A stretch of DNA of 64,000 bases. It comes from Diatrype stigma (Eukaryota > Ascomycota > Sordariomycetes > Xylariales > Diatrypaceae). Position 1 is the stretch's first letter. Every line of letters starts with the position of its first letter. Position numbers and translations under genes: made by a program. This document shows, one piece after another, positions 23,404 through 34,660 of this stretch. Under the pieces are notes generated by a model. It made no database searches and was not told where the DNA came from. It worked only from the letters and a program-made list of their open reading frames with translations. Where the stretch lies: contig JAKJXP020000035.1 in NCBI GenBank assembly GCA_022225965.2, forward strand, positions 5,024-69,023, in the 5' to 3' direction.

Positions 23404-24533
23404 CCTCTTATTTTTGCCCCCTGCCCCCTTCACCTCCCGCCCCTTTCTTATGAAGTCGGAAGCGACATTTCTTCTCATACTTCTCACATGCGCAACGACT
23501 ATTCAGAGCCCTTCACTATTGTTATGCCGTAACATGAACTTGATCAAAATGGTGGCATTGTTCGTAGTGGGAACCTTTTAACTAACCCGAAGCTTTCCGA
23601 TTCGCGTGTTGGCACTGGCTGAGGGCCTGGAAGAAACCTCGCCGTCCCGGCCCTACCCGTTGCCTCTGCCTCTGTACCTCTTCTGCATATTTTCTCGAAC
23701 AAGTTAAGTGAGAACGAGAAACGACAACCGCTTTTACCTTCCCGATGGAAAACCATAATACTTTGCATACTTTGTATACTTCAAACATATGCAGTGTGAA
23801 TTAGGTAACTGCTCACCCTTAACAGCACAACGATAACGAGTGGAAATTCGCAGCAAAAAACCCACCAATTTAAGACGCGCGCCAACCACCCCTCGGCCCC
23901 TGTACCCCTACGGCCAAATCCTCGGCGCAGAATGCCACGCGGGGGAACACAGGCCTAGCCGAACCAGGCAGGTATGACGGAATCCGGAGAAGCACTACAG
24001 AAGCACCACATGTTCGTGGGGTGCTTCAGGTTCTCATGATACAACCGAATTTTCGCAATGGCGGCGACAATAGCAGGGCATTCAGGAGTCACTAACTAGA
24101 ATAAAGCTGGATACTTATAACTATTTAGGGTCAGTTCTTATTCGCAATTGTAACAGCTCCAAACAGTTCTATACCCAACCCCTACATATAGGCACTACCT
24201 ACTTCGTACCCAGCACGAGCTACACAGTAAATCGTTGTATCTTTTCACCGAACGGAGTATATCTTAGGTACCTCCCTTTGGGATATTAAACTTACTGTAC
24301 ATACACACGTTACTAGCGCGGGGCAGCAGCAACCAGCTCCGACTTCCTGGTTCGCGACGCGGGGCATTCGCTTTAAACCATCCCCTTCGTTTCACAGAAA
24401 GCTTCTCCTCCTAGCAAAAAACCGCCATTATTCAGTCTAAGTTAGCGAAGTGAAGGGTCAATCTAGCTGCGGGGAAGAGTAGAAAAGAAATTAGGAAAAG
24501 ACACAAGAGAAAAAGAGAAAACAAGAAAAAAAA
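23404..24533. promoter_or_regulatory. Galactokinase upstream region
   Basis: About 1.1 kb without a supported gene. The last 50 bases before the ATG (24482-24533) are almost pure A and G, with AAAAAAAA directly before ATG, an A-rich leader of the kind seen in well-translated fungal mRNAs. I could not identify a galactose-type regulator site. Confidence 0.45.
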
Positions 24534-26252
24534 ATGTCCGGCCCCGTACCGACCGTCACTGCGCTGCAGGACATATACACAGAGCAGGCCGTGGCCGAGC
24601 AGACGGCGCGATGGAACCGCCTCCTTGACAGGTTCCAGGCGACGTACGGCGCGCCGGCCCAGTTCGTGGCGCGGTCGCCGGGCCGCGTGAATATCATCGG
24701 CGAGCACATCGACTACTCGCTGTACTCGGTGCTGCCCATGGGCATGACGGCCGACATCATCCTCGCCGTGTCGGCCGAGAAGAACCTCGAGCCCGCCTCG
24801 GACGACAGCGGAACCGGGTCCGGAACCTACAAGATCCAGATCGCCAACGTCGACGAGGCGCGCTTCCCCGCCCGGGACTTCGACGTGCCCTACGGGGCCG
24901 TCGACATCGACGCCACCCAGCACGAGTGGAGCAACTACTTCCGGTCCGGCCTCCGGGGCGCCCTCGAGCTGCTCCACAAGAAGCACGGCGCCGGCTTCCG
25001 CCCCAAGAGCATGCGCGTGCTCATGGACGGCACCGTGCCCGCCGGCGGCGGCCTGAGCTCCAGCGCCGCCTTCGTCAGCACGAGCGCTCTGGCCGTCATG
25101 ATCGCCAACGGGGAGACCGAGGTCGACAAGAAGGACCTGACCGAGGTCGCTATCGTCAGTGAGAGAGCCGTTGGCGTCAACTCTGGAGGGTAAGAACAGA
25201 AATCCCCCCTCCCCCCTCCTTTCCCCTGTCTTTCGTGAACAATTCATCGTTTATAACGGTAACTACAAACTTGCGCTCACTCACACACCTTTTCCAGCAT
25301 GGACCAATCCGCCTCAGTCTTCTCCGAGCGGGGCTCGGCCCTGCTCGTCTCGTTCACGCCGTCGCTGTCGGCGCGGCCGGTGTACTTCCCGCGGACGAAC
25401 CCGGAGCTGTGCTTCCTGGTGGCGCAGTCTTTCGTGACGTCGAACAAGCAGGAGACGGGGCCGATCCACTACAACCTCCGGGTCGTCGAGTGCAGCCTGG
25501 CGGCCGCCTACCTGAACGCGAAGCTGTGCCCGCCCGGCACCGAGCTGCCCCGCGACGCCGGCCCCCTCGGCGTCTCCCTCCGCGGCTTCCACCTCAACTA
25601 CTTCGGGGCGGACAACGCCGACAAGACGATGCCCGAGCAGCTCAAGGAGCTCATCGAGCTGAACAAGGCCACCCTCACCCAGGAGGAGGGCTACACCATC
25701 GAGGAGATCGCCGCCGCCGTCGGCACCTCCGTCGAGGACGTGCGCGCGCGCTTCCTGTCGAGCTTCCCCGTGCGCGTCCCCGGCGATCGGTTCAAGCTGC
25801 GGCAGCGCGCGCAGCACGTGTTCACCGAGGCGCTGCGCGTGCTGCAGTTCCTGAGCCTGCTCGAGGACCCGTCGCAGCACCCGGACCTATCGTCAGGCGG
25901 GACGGCGACGACGGAGGCGTACAACCAGAAGCTGGGCGCGCTCCTGAACGAGACCCAGGACTCGTGCCGCGACGTCTACGAGTGCAGCTGCGCGGAGATC
26001 GACGAGCTGTGCGCGGTGGCGCGCGCCGCCGGCAGCTACGGCTCGCGCCTGACGGGCGCCGGCTGGGGCGGCTGCAGCGTCCACCTCGTGGCCGAGGACC
26101 GCGTCGCGGACGTGCGCGAGGCCCTGCTGACCCGGTACTACGCCGGAAGGGGCCTGAGCGCCGAGCAGCTCGAGAGCGCTATCGTCGTCAGTCGCCCTAT
26201 GAACGGGAGCGCCGTCGTCAAGCTCCTCCCGGGGGGGCGTGGGAGGTTCTAG
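24534..26252 (+). CDS. gal1: Galactokinase (GHMP kinase)
   Basis: Two exons (24534-25189 and 25298-26252, 108-nt intron) encode 536 aa, normal for fungal Gal1. The enzyme phosphorylates galactose to galactose-1-phosphate, the entry step of the Leloir pathway in the cytosol. The galactokinase signature GRVNIIGEHIDYS lies near residue 50, the GHMP ATP-binding loop GGGLSSSAAF near residue 170, and the C-terminal GHMP motif is GSYGSRLTGAGWGGC. The splice rejoins NSGG to MDQSASVFSERG, which carries the catalytic Asp region. The ATG at 24534 is preceded by an A-rich leader. Codons are almost all G- or C-ending, far more than in prp4 or ilv2, so long false frames appear on the other strand. Confidence 0.96.
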
Positions 26253-27127
26253 ATAGCTAACTAGCTAGGTGCCGGTTTTGAAGTGTTGGAAATGGGGGTA
26301 GTTGGAAAAGGTGGTGGTGGTGGTGGTGGTTCGGTATGGTGGATATATGTACATAAATGAGATATTAGCTGCTGCATAACATGGTTTTGTGTACTAGACG
26401 TAACTATCTGCTATATGAAGATACGCAGCCGAATGGGCGGATGGGCTATGCATTTTGATGATCAAACTACCCTCACAGAAGTTGCAAGTACTATCTAGCT
26501 AGCAATATTTAAAACAGTGTATAGAAGTTCTACTGTAGATGTCGTCCCCTTCTGCCATTTATTCAGGACACCTTGCAAGACATGTAACAGACTATAAGCG
26601 ACATAATTGTACAAAAAGGAGCTAGCTGATTGATGTAATGCTGGTGTCCTTGAGCTAGAATAGGGGGGAGTGGGTTTCACAGTTGCCAACGCGGCTCAAC
26701 ATACCTCCTCTCCAATACCGGCTTCATAGGTATCCTGTTTTTTCCCCTGATCCCAAAACCTCGTTATGGAAATACGGTGGTCATTATCCCCTACTGCCTT
26801 GGTAGCTTTTTTCGAGTAAGTCCCAAACCAAATCCAGGAGAGTCCGGCGATATTGGTCCGAATAGGGAAGCTTTGCTATCGACTGACTACCCTGACTACC
26901 AGCGCTTGTGGCGAATACGAAGGCTACATCAGTAAGTAGTTAAGCATGCCCCCGTCCACAACCCCTTTTCTTCCATGGCCAGGCTCGAGAAGCGGTTTAT
27001 CGGCTCATCCGCTCGCTCGCTTTTGCTCGCATATCAGATTGGGCATCGGAAGAAAAGGTTTTCCTCGCCGAACACATGTGTAGACAGACACAGACGCGCG
27101 TCGATGAACAAACGGATGGGGCGGATT
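26253..27127. other. Intergenic DNA with (GGT)n microsatellite
   Basis: No gene seen. A GGT trinucleotide repeat of about seven units lies at 26310-26331, just after the galactokinase stop. The rest holds the 3' ends of two convergent genes. Confidence 0.55.
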
Positions 27128-27457
27128 TCACGCGGGGATGGCAGCCTTGCTCATCGCCAGAGACGTCTGCGACGTCTGAGTCGACGTAGATGCCGTCGGT
27201 AGGACGCCTCCTGCTGCCCGCTCCTTCTCCTTGTTCGTCTTCTGGAAGTGGCGGCGGATGAAGAAGAAGGCGATGGCGCTGGCGGCTAGGAGGAGCACGA
27301 GGAAGATGATGATGCCGACGAGCCCGCCTGAGATAGAGGAGGGGGAGGAGGAGGAGGACCCTCCCGAGACGGAGACGGCCGGGCCGACGGCCGATACGGT
27401 TTGGTGGACTTCTTCCTGGAGGATGTTGATGTGTGGCGGTTCGTCGACCTGAGACAT
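27128..27457 (-). CDS. Small single-pass membrane protein, unknown function
   Basis: A single-exon frame of 109 aa from the ATG at 27457. The N-terminal 40 residues end in a Ser/Gly tract (SGGSSSSSPSSISGG). One strong membrane segment follows (GLVGIIIFLVLLLAASAIAF, about residues 44-63), then a basic stop-transfer patch FFIRRHFQKTNKEKE and a Ser/Thr-rich tail. There is no separate signal peptide, so a type III or tail-in topology with the basic side in the cytosol is likely. The layout resembles the TM part of fungal cell-wall sensors, but no ectodomain is present. I do not recognise a family. It could also be the last part of a longer spliced gene. Confidence 0.55.
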   Translation of the reverse strand: MSQVDEPPHINILQEEVHQTVSAVGPAVSVSGGSSSSSPSSISGGLVGIIIFLVLLLAASAIAFFFIRRHFQKTNKEKERAAGGVLPTASTSTQTSQTSLAMSKAAIPA

Positions 27458-28258
27458 GGTTGAGAATGTGGGACACAGAGAGAGCGTGTGTGTCTCTCCC
27501 TCTGTGTGTGTGAAAGACCAGAGGCGCGTGGGTTTATATGATGTGAGGGGCTTTCGCGGTCCGGCTGGTCTACTGCTATTGGCAGTACACCTTGGGCAGG
27601 TAAGTAGACGAGATAGGAGAAACTGTACTGATACGGCTATCTCATGTAAATTTGTCTCTTGATGGACTACATTTGCTCATACGGATTATGAGGATGGCAA
27701 TTTTCGAATTATCACTTAGGCGGGCTTCCCTTACAGGTTCTAGGATAGTTGCTTTGTTGTCGGAGCCGGAAGAGGAACGGGTAATTTGGGGTGGTTCTTT
27801 ATTCAACATAATCTTTCCGCGCAAGCCCCTTTATCTCCCATTTGGTGGCATAATAACGAATGTCGAGGACTGACATCAGCTGGTATTGAATCGTGCTATG
27901 AGGACCATAAGGCATCTAGACAGTTGAATACAGAAACTCAATTATTAACTACCTATGATATGATCTATGGATACACGCCTTGGGGCTTGCTCGTTTTCTC
28001 CCTCTTCTTCGCACATGATGCTAAGTCCAACCGTTCCAGCGCTTGGTCCGCGTTGGTGTCTTCCGTGGTACCACAGTCCAGATGCCCGCCTAGATCCAGA
28101 TCCCAATACATTACTTCGTACATTAGCCGTCGTATGTCGTTCTTTTGATTCGTTGCATGTGCCTCTTCTACTCGCGTAATTCAAAGCATACTTATATCCC
28201 CCTATTCCCGTTCCATCTCAACTGAACTTCAGAGTGTTTCGAGGTTGTGAAAACTTCG
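27458..28258. other. Intergenic DNA
   Basis: About 0.8 kb between two minus-strand genes. Short frames on both strands only. It should hold the promoter of the small membrane protein and the 3' UTR of the secreted protein. Confidence 0.5.
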
Positions 28259-29071
28259 CTATTGTTCGCGAGAGTAACGCCGTATCACGGTTCCATTCCA
28301 GGATGGATAAGTTGTATGCCATGACCCATCATCGTAGGTTTGAGAGGTCAAGCTTGTTGAGGTCGGCGCTGGTGTTGGCGCACTTGTTCCAACGAAGATA
28401 CTCGTTGAGGAGGTTACGGGGTATGAAGTTGCGTTGATAGATGAGGAAGACGTGACTGTTTGACTTGTCTGAGAGGATACCGTGGCAGTAGGAGAAGTTG
28501 ATGAGGAGGTTACGGGGTATGAAGTTGCGTTGATAGATGAGGAAGACGTGACTGTTTGACTTGTCTGAGAGGATACCGTGGCAGTAGGAGAAGTTGATGA
28601 GGAAGTTCCAGCTGAAGGCGTAGGCTCAGGGATAGTGGGGGTGCTGGATGTGGAAGTTGGGCCATCATCGTCTGTCACGGTAGTTGTAATCACAGCAGTT
28701 GTAGGTTCAATATCAATAACAGAGACCGTCGTCGACACCGTCTGCGTGTATGTCCGGGGATCAGGTGTCACTGTTAATATGCTGGTGTCCGGGGTCGAAG
28801 TTTCGACAACGGTTGTAATAGTGGGTGTTTTGGTCGAGACAACAGTCTGTGTCTCGATGACGGTAACAGGAGGCTCATCCGAACCCGAACCCGAACCCGA
28901 ATCACCACCTCCTTCGCCTCCACTGCCATCAATGGGGACGATGGAATACGTGGCGCGAGCCGCGATTGATCTTGCCGGTATTCTTCTCAGTGGGAAAAAT
29001 GGCAAGGCAGAAGCAGCCGGATAGAGCGCCGAGATGGCAAAGAGAAGGGAGACAGGTAGTTGGGGAAGCAT
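28259..29071 (-). CDS. Secreted Ser/Thr-rich mucin-like protein with tandem repeat
   Basis: A single-exon 270-aa frame. The N-terminus (MLPQLPVSLLFAISALYPAASA) is a good signal peptide, with likely cleavage before LPFF and a possible Kex2-like RR site soon after. The rest is low-complexity Ser, Thr, Val and Pro with a short acidic Gly/Ser spacer (GSGSGSDEPP). It contains an exact duplication of a 32-aa unit starting TSPTATVSSQTSQTVTSSSS and holding NAT, a possible N-glycosylation site. Such proteins are heavily O-glycosylated and usually lie in the wall or outside the cell. No GPI signal is evident: the C-terminus is RRYSREQ. Function is unknown; an adhesin or wall role is inference. Confidence 0.78.
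   Translation of the reverse strand: MLPQLPVSLLFAISALYPAASALPFFPLRRIPARSIAARATYSIVPIDGSGGEGGGDSGSGSGSDEPPVTVIETQTVVSTKTPTITTVVETSTPDTSILTVTPDPRTYTQTVSTTVSVIDIEPTTAVITTTVTDDDGPTSTSSTPTIPEPTPSAGTSSSTSPTATVSSQTSQTVTSSSSINATSYPVTSSSTSPTATVSSQTSQTVTSSSSINATSYPVTSSTSIFVGTSAPTPAPTSTSLTSQTYDDGSWHTTYPSWNGTVIRRYSREQ
28407..28598. repeat. Exact 96-bp tandem duplication inside a coding region
   Basis: Bases 28407-28502 and 28503-28598 are identical over all 96 positions by eye. The period is a multiple of three, so the reading frame of the secreted protein is kept and one 32-aa unit is doubled. Complete identity suggests a recent event or ongoing homogenisation. Confidence 0.95.
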
Positions 29072-29501
29072 CTTGAAGGAAAGCTCGCTTGAGATGCTGG
29101 ATGCTCGACCACAGGGGGATGGATGATCAGAGACCTGAAGGCCGGCACAGAGCAGATTGACTGTATCGACCCGTGGTGAAACCAGATCTGCGGGATGAAG
29201 AAGAAAAGAGATATTGTGGACCTACCTTTTAACTGACACCAGACCAAAATTTTATCATGTTTGACGATATTCAGAAGGTTGGGATTCATCCCGACGCTCT
29301 GGAGACTCGGTTTGGTTATTGATGGTGGCTGGCGAGCTTTCCGGCCACTGCATTATATGTGGACTAGGTGGGTAGTATGTATGTATGTACAACGGCCGCT
29401 TTAGGTAAAGCTCCTAGTTATTCGCTTAGCAGTCGGTAGGGCGGTTAGCCAGGCACATTACTGGACGCTTGGAAGGACGCTTGGAAGCAGGCCCCAGGGT
29501 C

Positions 29502-32500
29502 AGTGGTGTTTATACCTCCTCGATGCTAAACCTATTCCGGTCTTTCCACCACATCCACCCTTCGACGCAACGCCACCCAAATTAGGTATAGTTCTGTCCG
29601 GCTTTGATAGGCCTTCGAAAATCGGCATAATACAATTCCGATTATTAATAATTTCTATTATTAACGTTTTCGTTATTTTATTTAATTATTTACTTTTTAA
29701 TGCGTTTTGTTTATAATTATAGAAATTCCTTATTTTTTAATGCGTTTTGCTTATAATTACGAAATTTCTTTTTGTTTAGTTGTAATTGCAAAATTTTCTT
29801 ATTTCTTTTTATTTTTTATTTTTATCTTATTCATTATTAATTGCTTCGTTTTATTTATTTTTGCCCATTATGCCGCCATTTTTATTATTTCATTTATTGC
29901 AATTCGAATATTATTTAAAGGCTTTTAATAATATCGTTTTTAAACGGTTATAATTAAATGACTTTTTCGAATTGCCCGTTATTGGTTTAATTAATAATAA
30001 ATATTAATTTTTATTTCCGTTCGTACGTAACGTATAAAAGCGCCACTTAATTATTATAAAAAGTAATGCTTATTTATACGAAACTTACGAATACCGCTAT
30101 TACTTTTTTCGCAATTAAGGTTTAACCGGTAACGGCATTCGTAATAAAAGCAATTCGATAATTAAACCTTATAAATTACGTTTAAAAGTCCAATTGCAAT
30201 TCGTAATAATTAATGGCATTATAATAAAAAACATCGAAAAAATAAATAATATGTTTTTAATACTATTTGCCTTTATATTTAATCCGTTTTTTTATTATTA
30301 TTTAGGCCACTTTTTAATTCTTCGGATTATACGAATATTTCTTCGAAACCTGTAATATTTAAAGTTATAGCGAAGCCATTAAAAAAGCCTAATAATAATA
30401 CATTAAATTAAATTGCAATATAAATATAAACCTTATATTCCGGTAATAACATATTAATTAAGCATTTTACGAAATTACCCGTTAAGCCGGTTAATTAAAA
30501 AAAATTAATTCCATTATTTTTTATAATTAGGCAAAGCTAATTAAAAATGCCATAAACGATAACGTTATTTACGCGAATAATTAGAAAAAACAACTTAAGG
30601 ATATATACGAATATTATATAGCCAGCGAATTAACGGCGAAAATAATTAAAGTTATTTGCAATAACCTAACGAATCTTTAAAAGATTACCATAAAGGGAAA
30701 AAAAAAAAAAAGCTATAACCACCTTTTACGGCCTTATTTTTTTATACCCGACGATAGTACCTTATTTAAATCGCAATGGCTTTATTAATTTAATAAATTT
30801 AATTTACGAAACTAATAACTTTAAATAATATTTATTTACGATTTTCGTTCGCAATAATTACGGACAATAACGCCCGAAAAATTATATCTTTATTTAATCG
30901 CAATATATCGAAATAATATAAACCTATTTATTTGCCTTGTTAAAAATGAAGCGTTTTTTTAAACCATTTTATCTAATTAATAATAATTCCGTTATTAAAT
31001 AAAAAAATTACTGTTATTTTAATTACTTTATTTCCCGACTTACAAATTTATTATATCAAAAACACTAAATAAAATCCATTCGTAAAAAAATTTATAACTC
31101 GAATTTATAAGGTATCCGAAATCTTATTCGAAAAGCCATATATTACGTAATAAACGAATAAAATTACAAAATATTTTATAACAAAATAAAACAATTAATT
31201 AAAAATAACCAGTTTGAAATTTTTTATATTAATTATAAATCAAGCCATTATATTAATATTTCGTAATATTAAAGAATCCATCGAACGAAAAAACTTCAAG
31301 TTCTTAACCGATAAACTAAAAAGTAAATTCGAACGTTAAGCCATTTTCGCTTAGCATTATATACCAGCCCTTTTCCAAATTCCGACCATTTTTTTTTTAA
31401 AGGTTTTTATTTATATTTAAAAAACGGAATTAAAAAGAATATAAAAAAATAAGCGCTTCGCAAAACAATCGATCGTGCCATTAAAATCGAATTTAAATAA
31501 TACGATAACGCCAACCTTAAGGCTTTTACGAATAATACGCGGAAATTGCTTATTCTTAAAAGCGTTAATTTTTATTTCGGACGGTTATTCGTTAATTTTT
31601 AAGGACGTATAATAAATAAATTAAAGATTATCCGTAAATAATTAAATAAAAATATTTCCCTTTATTATTAAGTCGATATAATTTATTTGCAATACCTTTA
31701 TAAACATTAACGGAAATAATAGCTTTTTTATTGGCATTTTTGATTAAAGCATTTATAAAGGGATTATATTAATTCCTTTTAGTTTCGTATTATTATTAAT
31801 TCTTTATTTAGCAAATATAAAGCATACGAACGAAAATAAAACGATTTATTATTTAACGAAACGATTATTACGAAAAAACTAATAAAACGATTCGAACGCA
31901 TTATATTCTTTCGTTTATAACCCTTCCGGTTTGCTAATATTCGGAAAAATATCTTTGATTATTCGGAATAGCTGTAATAACGTTTTTACGATATTCAAAG
32001 GCTTTTGTTATTTTTACCGCCGAATACGGCTGCTTACTTTATATAATTATTTCTTTAAGCGATTAAAAAATTACCCCTATTTTAAGCGGTATTTATTAAT
32101 TTTTAATTTTTATTTAATACCCTTAATTTAATAATACTTTCGATTTTTAAGAATTCCTTAAGGCCGAATACGCCGCCTTTAAATGTTTTAATACTTATGT
32201 TACCGCCGGTATTCCTAAAGGTATTTCGAATAAACGGCGCAATAACGGTTTCGATTCCAATACGGCCGTTCGCGAAAACTTCGAATTCTTTTTTTAATTT
32301 ATTACTTATTCGGTACGTAATTCCATTTATTCCTATTATTTCCAGCCCGTATTTCGCGTAACAAAGATTTAATACGATACCTTTATTATACCTTCCCTTT
32401 TTTTCGTTACGCGATAATATGCCGTTACCGGCAAAAAAAAATAATTCGGATATGCCAATAAAACCCTTAATACTTTTCAAATTAATTGCAATTTTTTTGT

Positions 32501-33443
32501 TCCTTAGGCTTAATTCGATAAGTAATATAAGCTTTTTTAATAACAACAGTCCGTTAATTTCCGTAATATTCTTTAAGCCTATTAATTATCTTTATTAAGG
32601 ATTTATTAAAGGTTCGGCTAAAGGCTTTATTAAAAGCTTTATTAATGGAAATACCGTTAATATTATAATTTTCGCATTTTTTTATAACGCCTATATAATA
32701 AAAATTATAAACGCCTTAATAATAAAGGCACATATTAAACGTATTAAAGTTTAGCTTATTAAGGCGCTTATTAAAAAAGATTAAGATAAAAAACCTAACT
32801 TTCTTATTTATGTTTTTGCTATACTTTATATTTAAATTTATTACGGATTATTTTTTAACATTCTTAAAGGCATTTCGAATAACGACGATAATATTACGTA
32901 CGGCACTAACGAAAACTTTATTGCAACGATAAAAACAATATTAACGCCTAATTAACGAAAACGCCCGAAAACCGTTAATAAGCTAAGGAATTATTTCATT
33001 AATAAATAATATAACCGGTATTAATTGCTTTTATAATGCCTTTAAACGCCTCGAATTCGAATAAATATTCGCATAACAAAATTAAATAAAAAAACCCTTT
33101 TCGAACGCAAGGGATTTTCCGACTTAACGAATTTCCTTTATTTTGCATATTAATTAATTTTATACGTTAATACCTATAAAACTTTATTATAAAACGCATT
33201 AAGACTTTCTTTACGAAAATTTTCTTATAAATAAAAAGAATTAATAAAATTAAATAAAATGCCAAAGCAAAATCGAAAAATATCGGATAAAAAGGACCGT
33301 TATTATTGCAACGGATGGATTTAAGTGGGGGATGGGTGGGTTCGGATGGGGTAGCCTAAATGCGCTACCCCTGCCCGGACTCCACCCTGGAGGGTGTCCA
33401 TCACCCTCCAGAAAGGGGAAGGTCGAGGAGGTATAAACACAAC
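29502..33443. mobile_element. RIP-degraded DNA transposon with TIRs and TSD
   Basis: The ends are an 18-bp perfect inverted repeat: GTGTTTATACCTCCTCGA at 29506-29523 and its reverse complement at 33423-33440. Directly outside is a 10-bp direct repeat, CCCCAGGGTC, at 29492-29501 and 33444-33453, read as the target-site duplication. Between about 29635 and 33290 the DNA is extremely AT-rich, full of stop codons and poor in CpA/TpG while CpG survives, the mark of RIP. No transposase can be read; a 147-aa minus frame at 32546-32103 is not recognisable. A 9-11 bp duplication points to Mutator-like elements, but a hAT-type 8-bp site with CAGTGG at the left end is also possible. The element is dead. 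Confidence 0.75.
33348..33411. repeat. Two perfect hairpins near the right end of the element
   Basis: GGGGTAGC (33348-33355) pairs with GCTACCCC (33364-33371) over an 8-nt loop. CTGGAGGGTG (33387-33396) pairs with CACCCTCCAG (33402-33411) over a 5-nt loop. Both lie inside the transposon between the RIP-mutated core and the right TIR. Confidence 0.85.
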
Positions 33444-33453
33444 CCCCAGGGTC

Positions 33454-34660
33454 TAGGAGAGCTTGAGTACCCCACATTATCTTGGCTGCTAGTAGTCTAG
33501 GTACATAGTATACGGACATGTGGCCAGACAGTTAGGTGGCCCGTGGCTTAGCTAGAGCTATGTGGCGCACGCTCCCGGTGATATGTACGTGATAGATCGG
33601 CTACCCGAGATTGCCTAGTTAGGCTAACGATGGATTTAACATTTCAGCCAGGCATGCGGGGCTGATGGCAGTATGTAATCCATCCGCCACCTGGGTCCAT
33701 CCGGGACTGCCCACGAACATACGAATACTACGCGGGTACCTATTACCGTATACCTATTGAACTGACCCGTCATTTGTGATCCGTAAACCCAGATATATAT
33801 CTGAGGAGAGTAGAGTGCGACGTAGGAGCATAACCATCACCTGCATTCCTACTTGCTATAGTGATATTGTGGCGAAGGCGCAAACATTCTGTACCTAGGT
33901 AATCATGCGCCAGGACTGACTTCAGCGGTTCAGGCCTCCATGTACGTAAGTGAACTAGGCCGACAAGCTGAAGGCTACACAGGGAAGGACAGGCTTGCAT
34001 TGCAGCGCGGCCGCATCAACTGGGACTGGACATTGAGCCATGACGCAGCTGTGCCTTCCACACGGTTGTACTAGGCAGCTCAGTGCTCCGCCACTGACCA
34101 TCGACGCACTCAGGCACTTAGGACTTTTTTCTCACTGCTTGCGCCAGTCCAATGACCCATCACATCCATCACAGCCCCATCTGAAAGCGAGTCGTGCGAG
34201 GTTCGGGTAGATCATAAATATAGGCAGTCCTTTGCCAACGGCCAGTTTCCCTCGAATCTACCAACTTTTTGGAACTTATTGACCCCAAGTAATTCCTACA
34301 TATACCCATCCACATACCTATACCCAATAGCAAGACCAAATTGCCCCTTCTTCGTCTTGCCGAACCCGTGCAGCCCGTGGAACCCCACCAAGAAGCCAAG
34401 ATTAACAACCTGTACCTAACAAACACTCACTCGGTCCATTTTTATATACTTTACTTACATTTACATACGTAAGCGCACCTACACATTTACAGCTTCTGTC
34501 GAAGAATTTTGAGATTCTTTTCGGTTTCGCAACCTCCTGCCACGGCTAGTTCGCAAAGACCCTTGCGCCCAAACCCCTCCTCATCCCTTCCATTCACTCC
34601 ATTCACTCCGATTCCAACCCCAACCGTTCGGCGCATAAGTGTTACCGAGTCGAATCGCAA
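33454..34660. other. Intergenic DNA, annexin promoter
   Basis: About 1.2 kb of ordinary base composition with no supported gene. The change from AT-rich to normal DNA happens inside the transposon end, not here. The 5' UTR of annexin lies in the last part. Confidence 0.5.

Noticed and set aside
24432..25880. Long frames opposite galactokinase (271 and 188 aa) and a second plus frame of 341 aa
   Set aside because: GC-ending codons remove stops from other frames; only the galactokinase frame has family motifs.
32103..32546. 147-aa minus-strand frame in the AT-rich block
   Set aside because: It lies in RIP-mutated DNA, is dominated by Ile, Lys, Asn and Phe, and matches no recognisable transposase motif; probably chance or relic.
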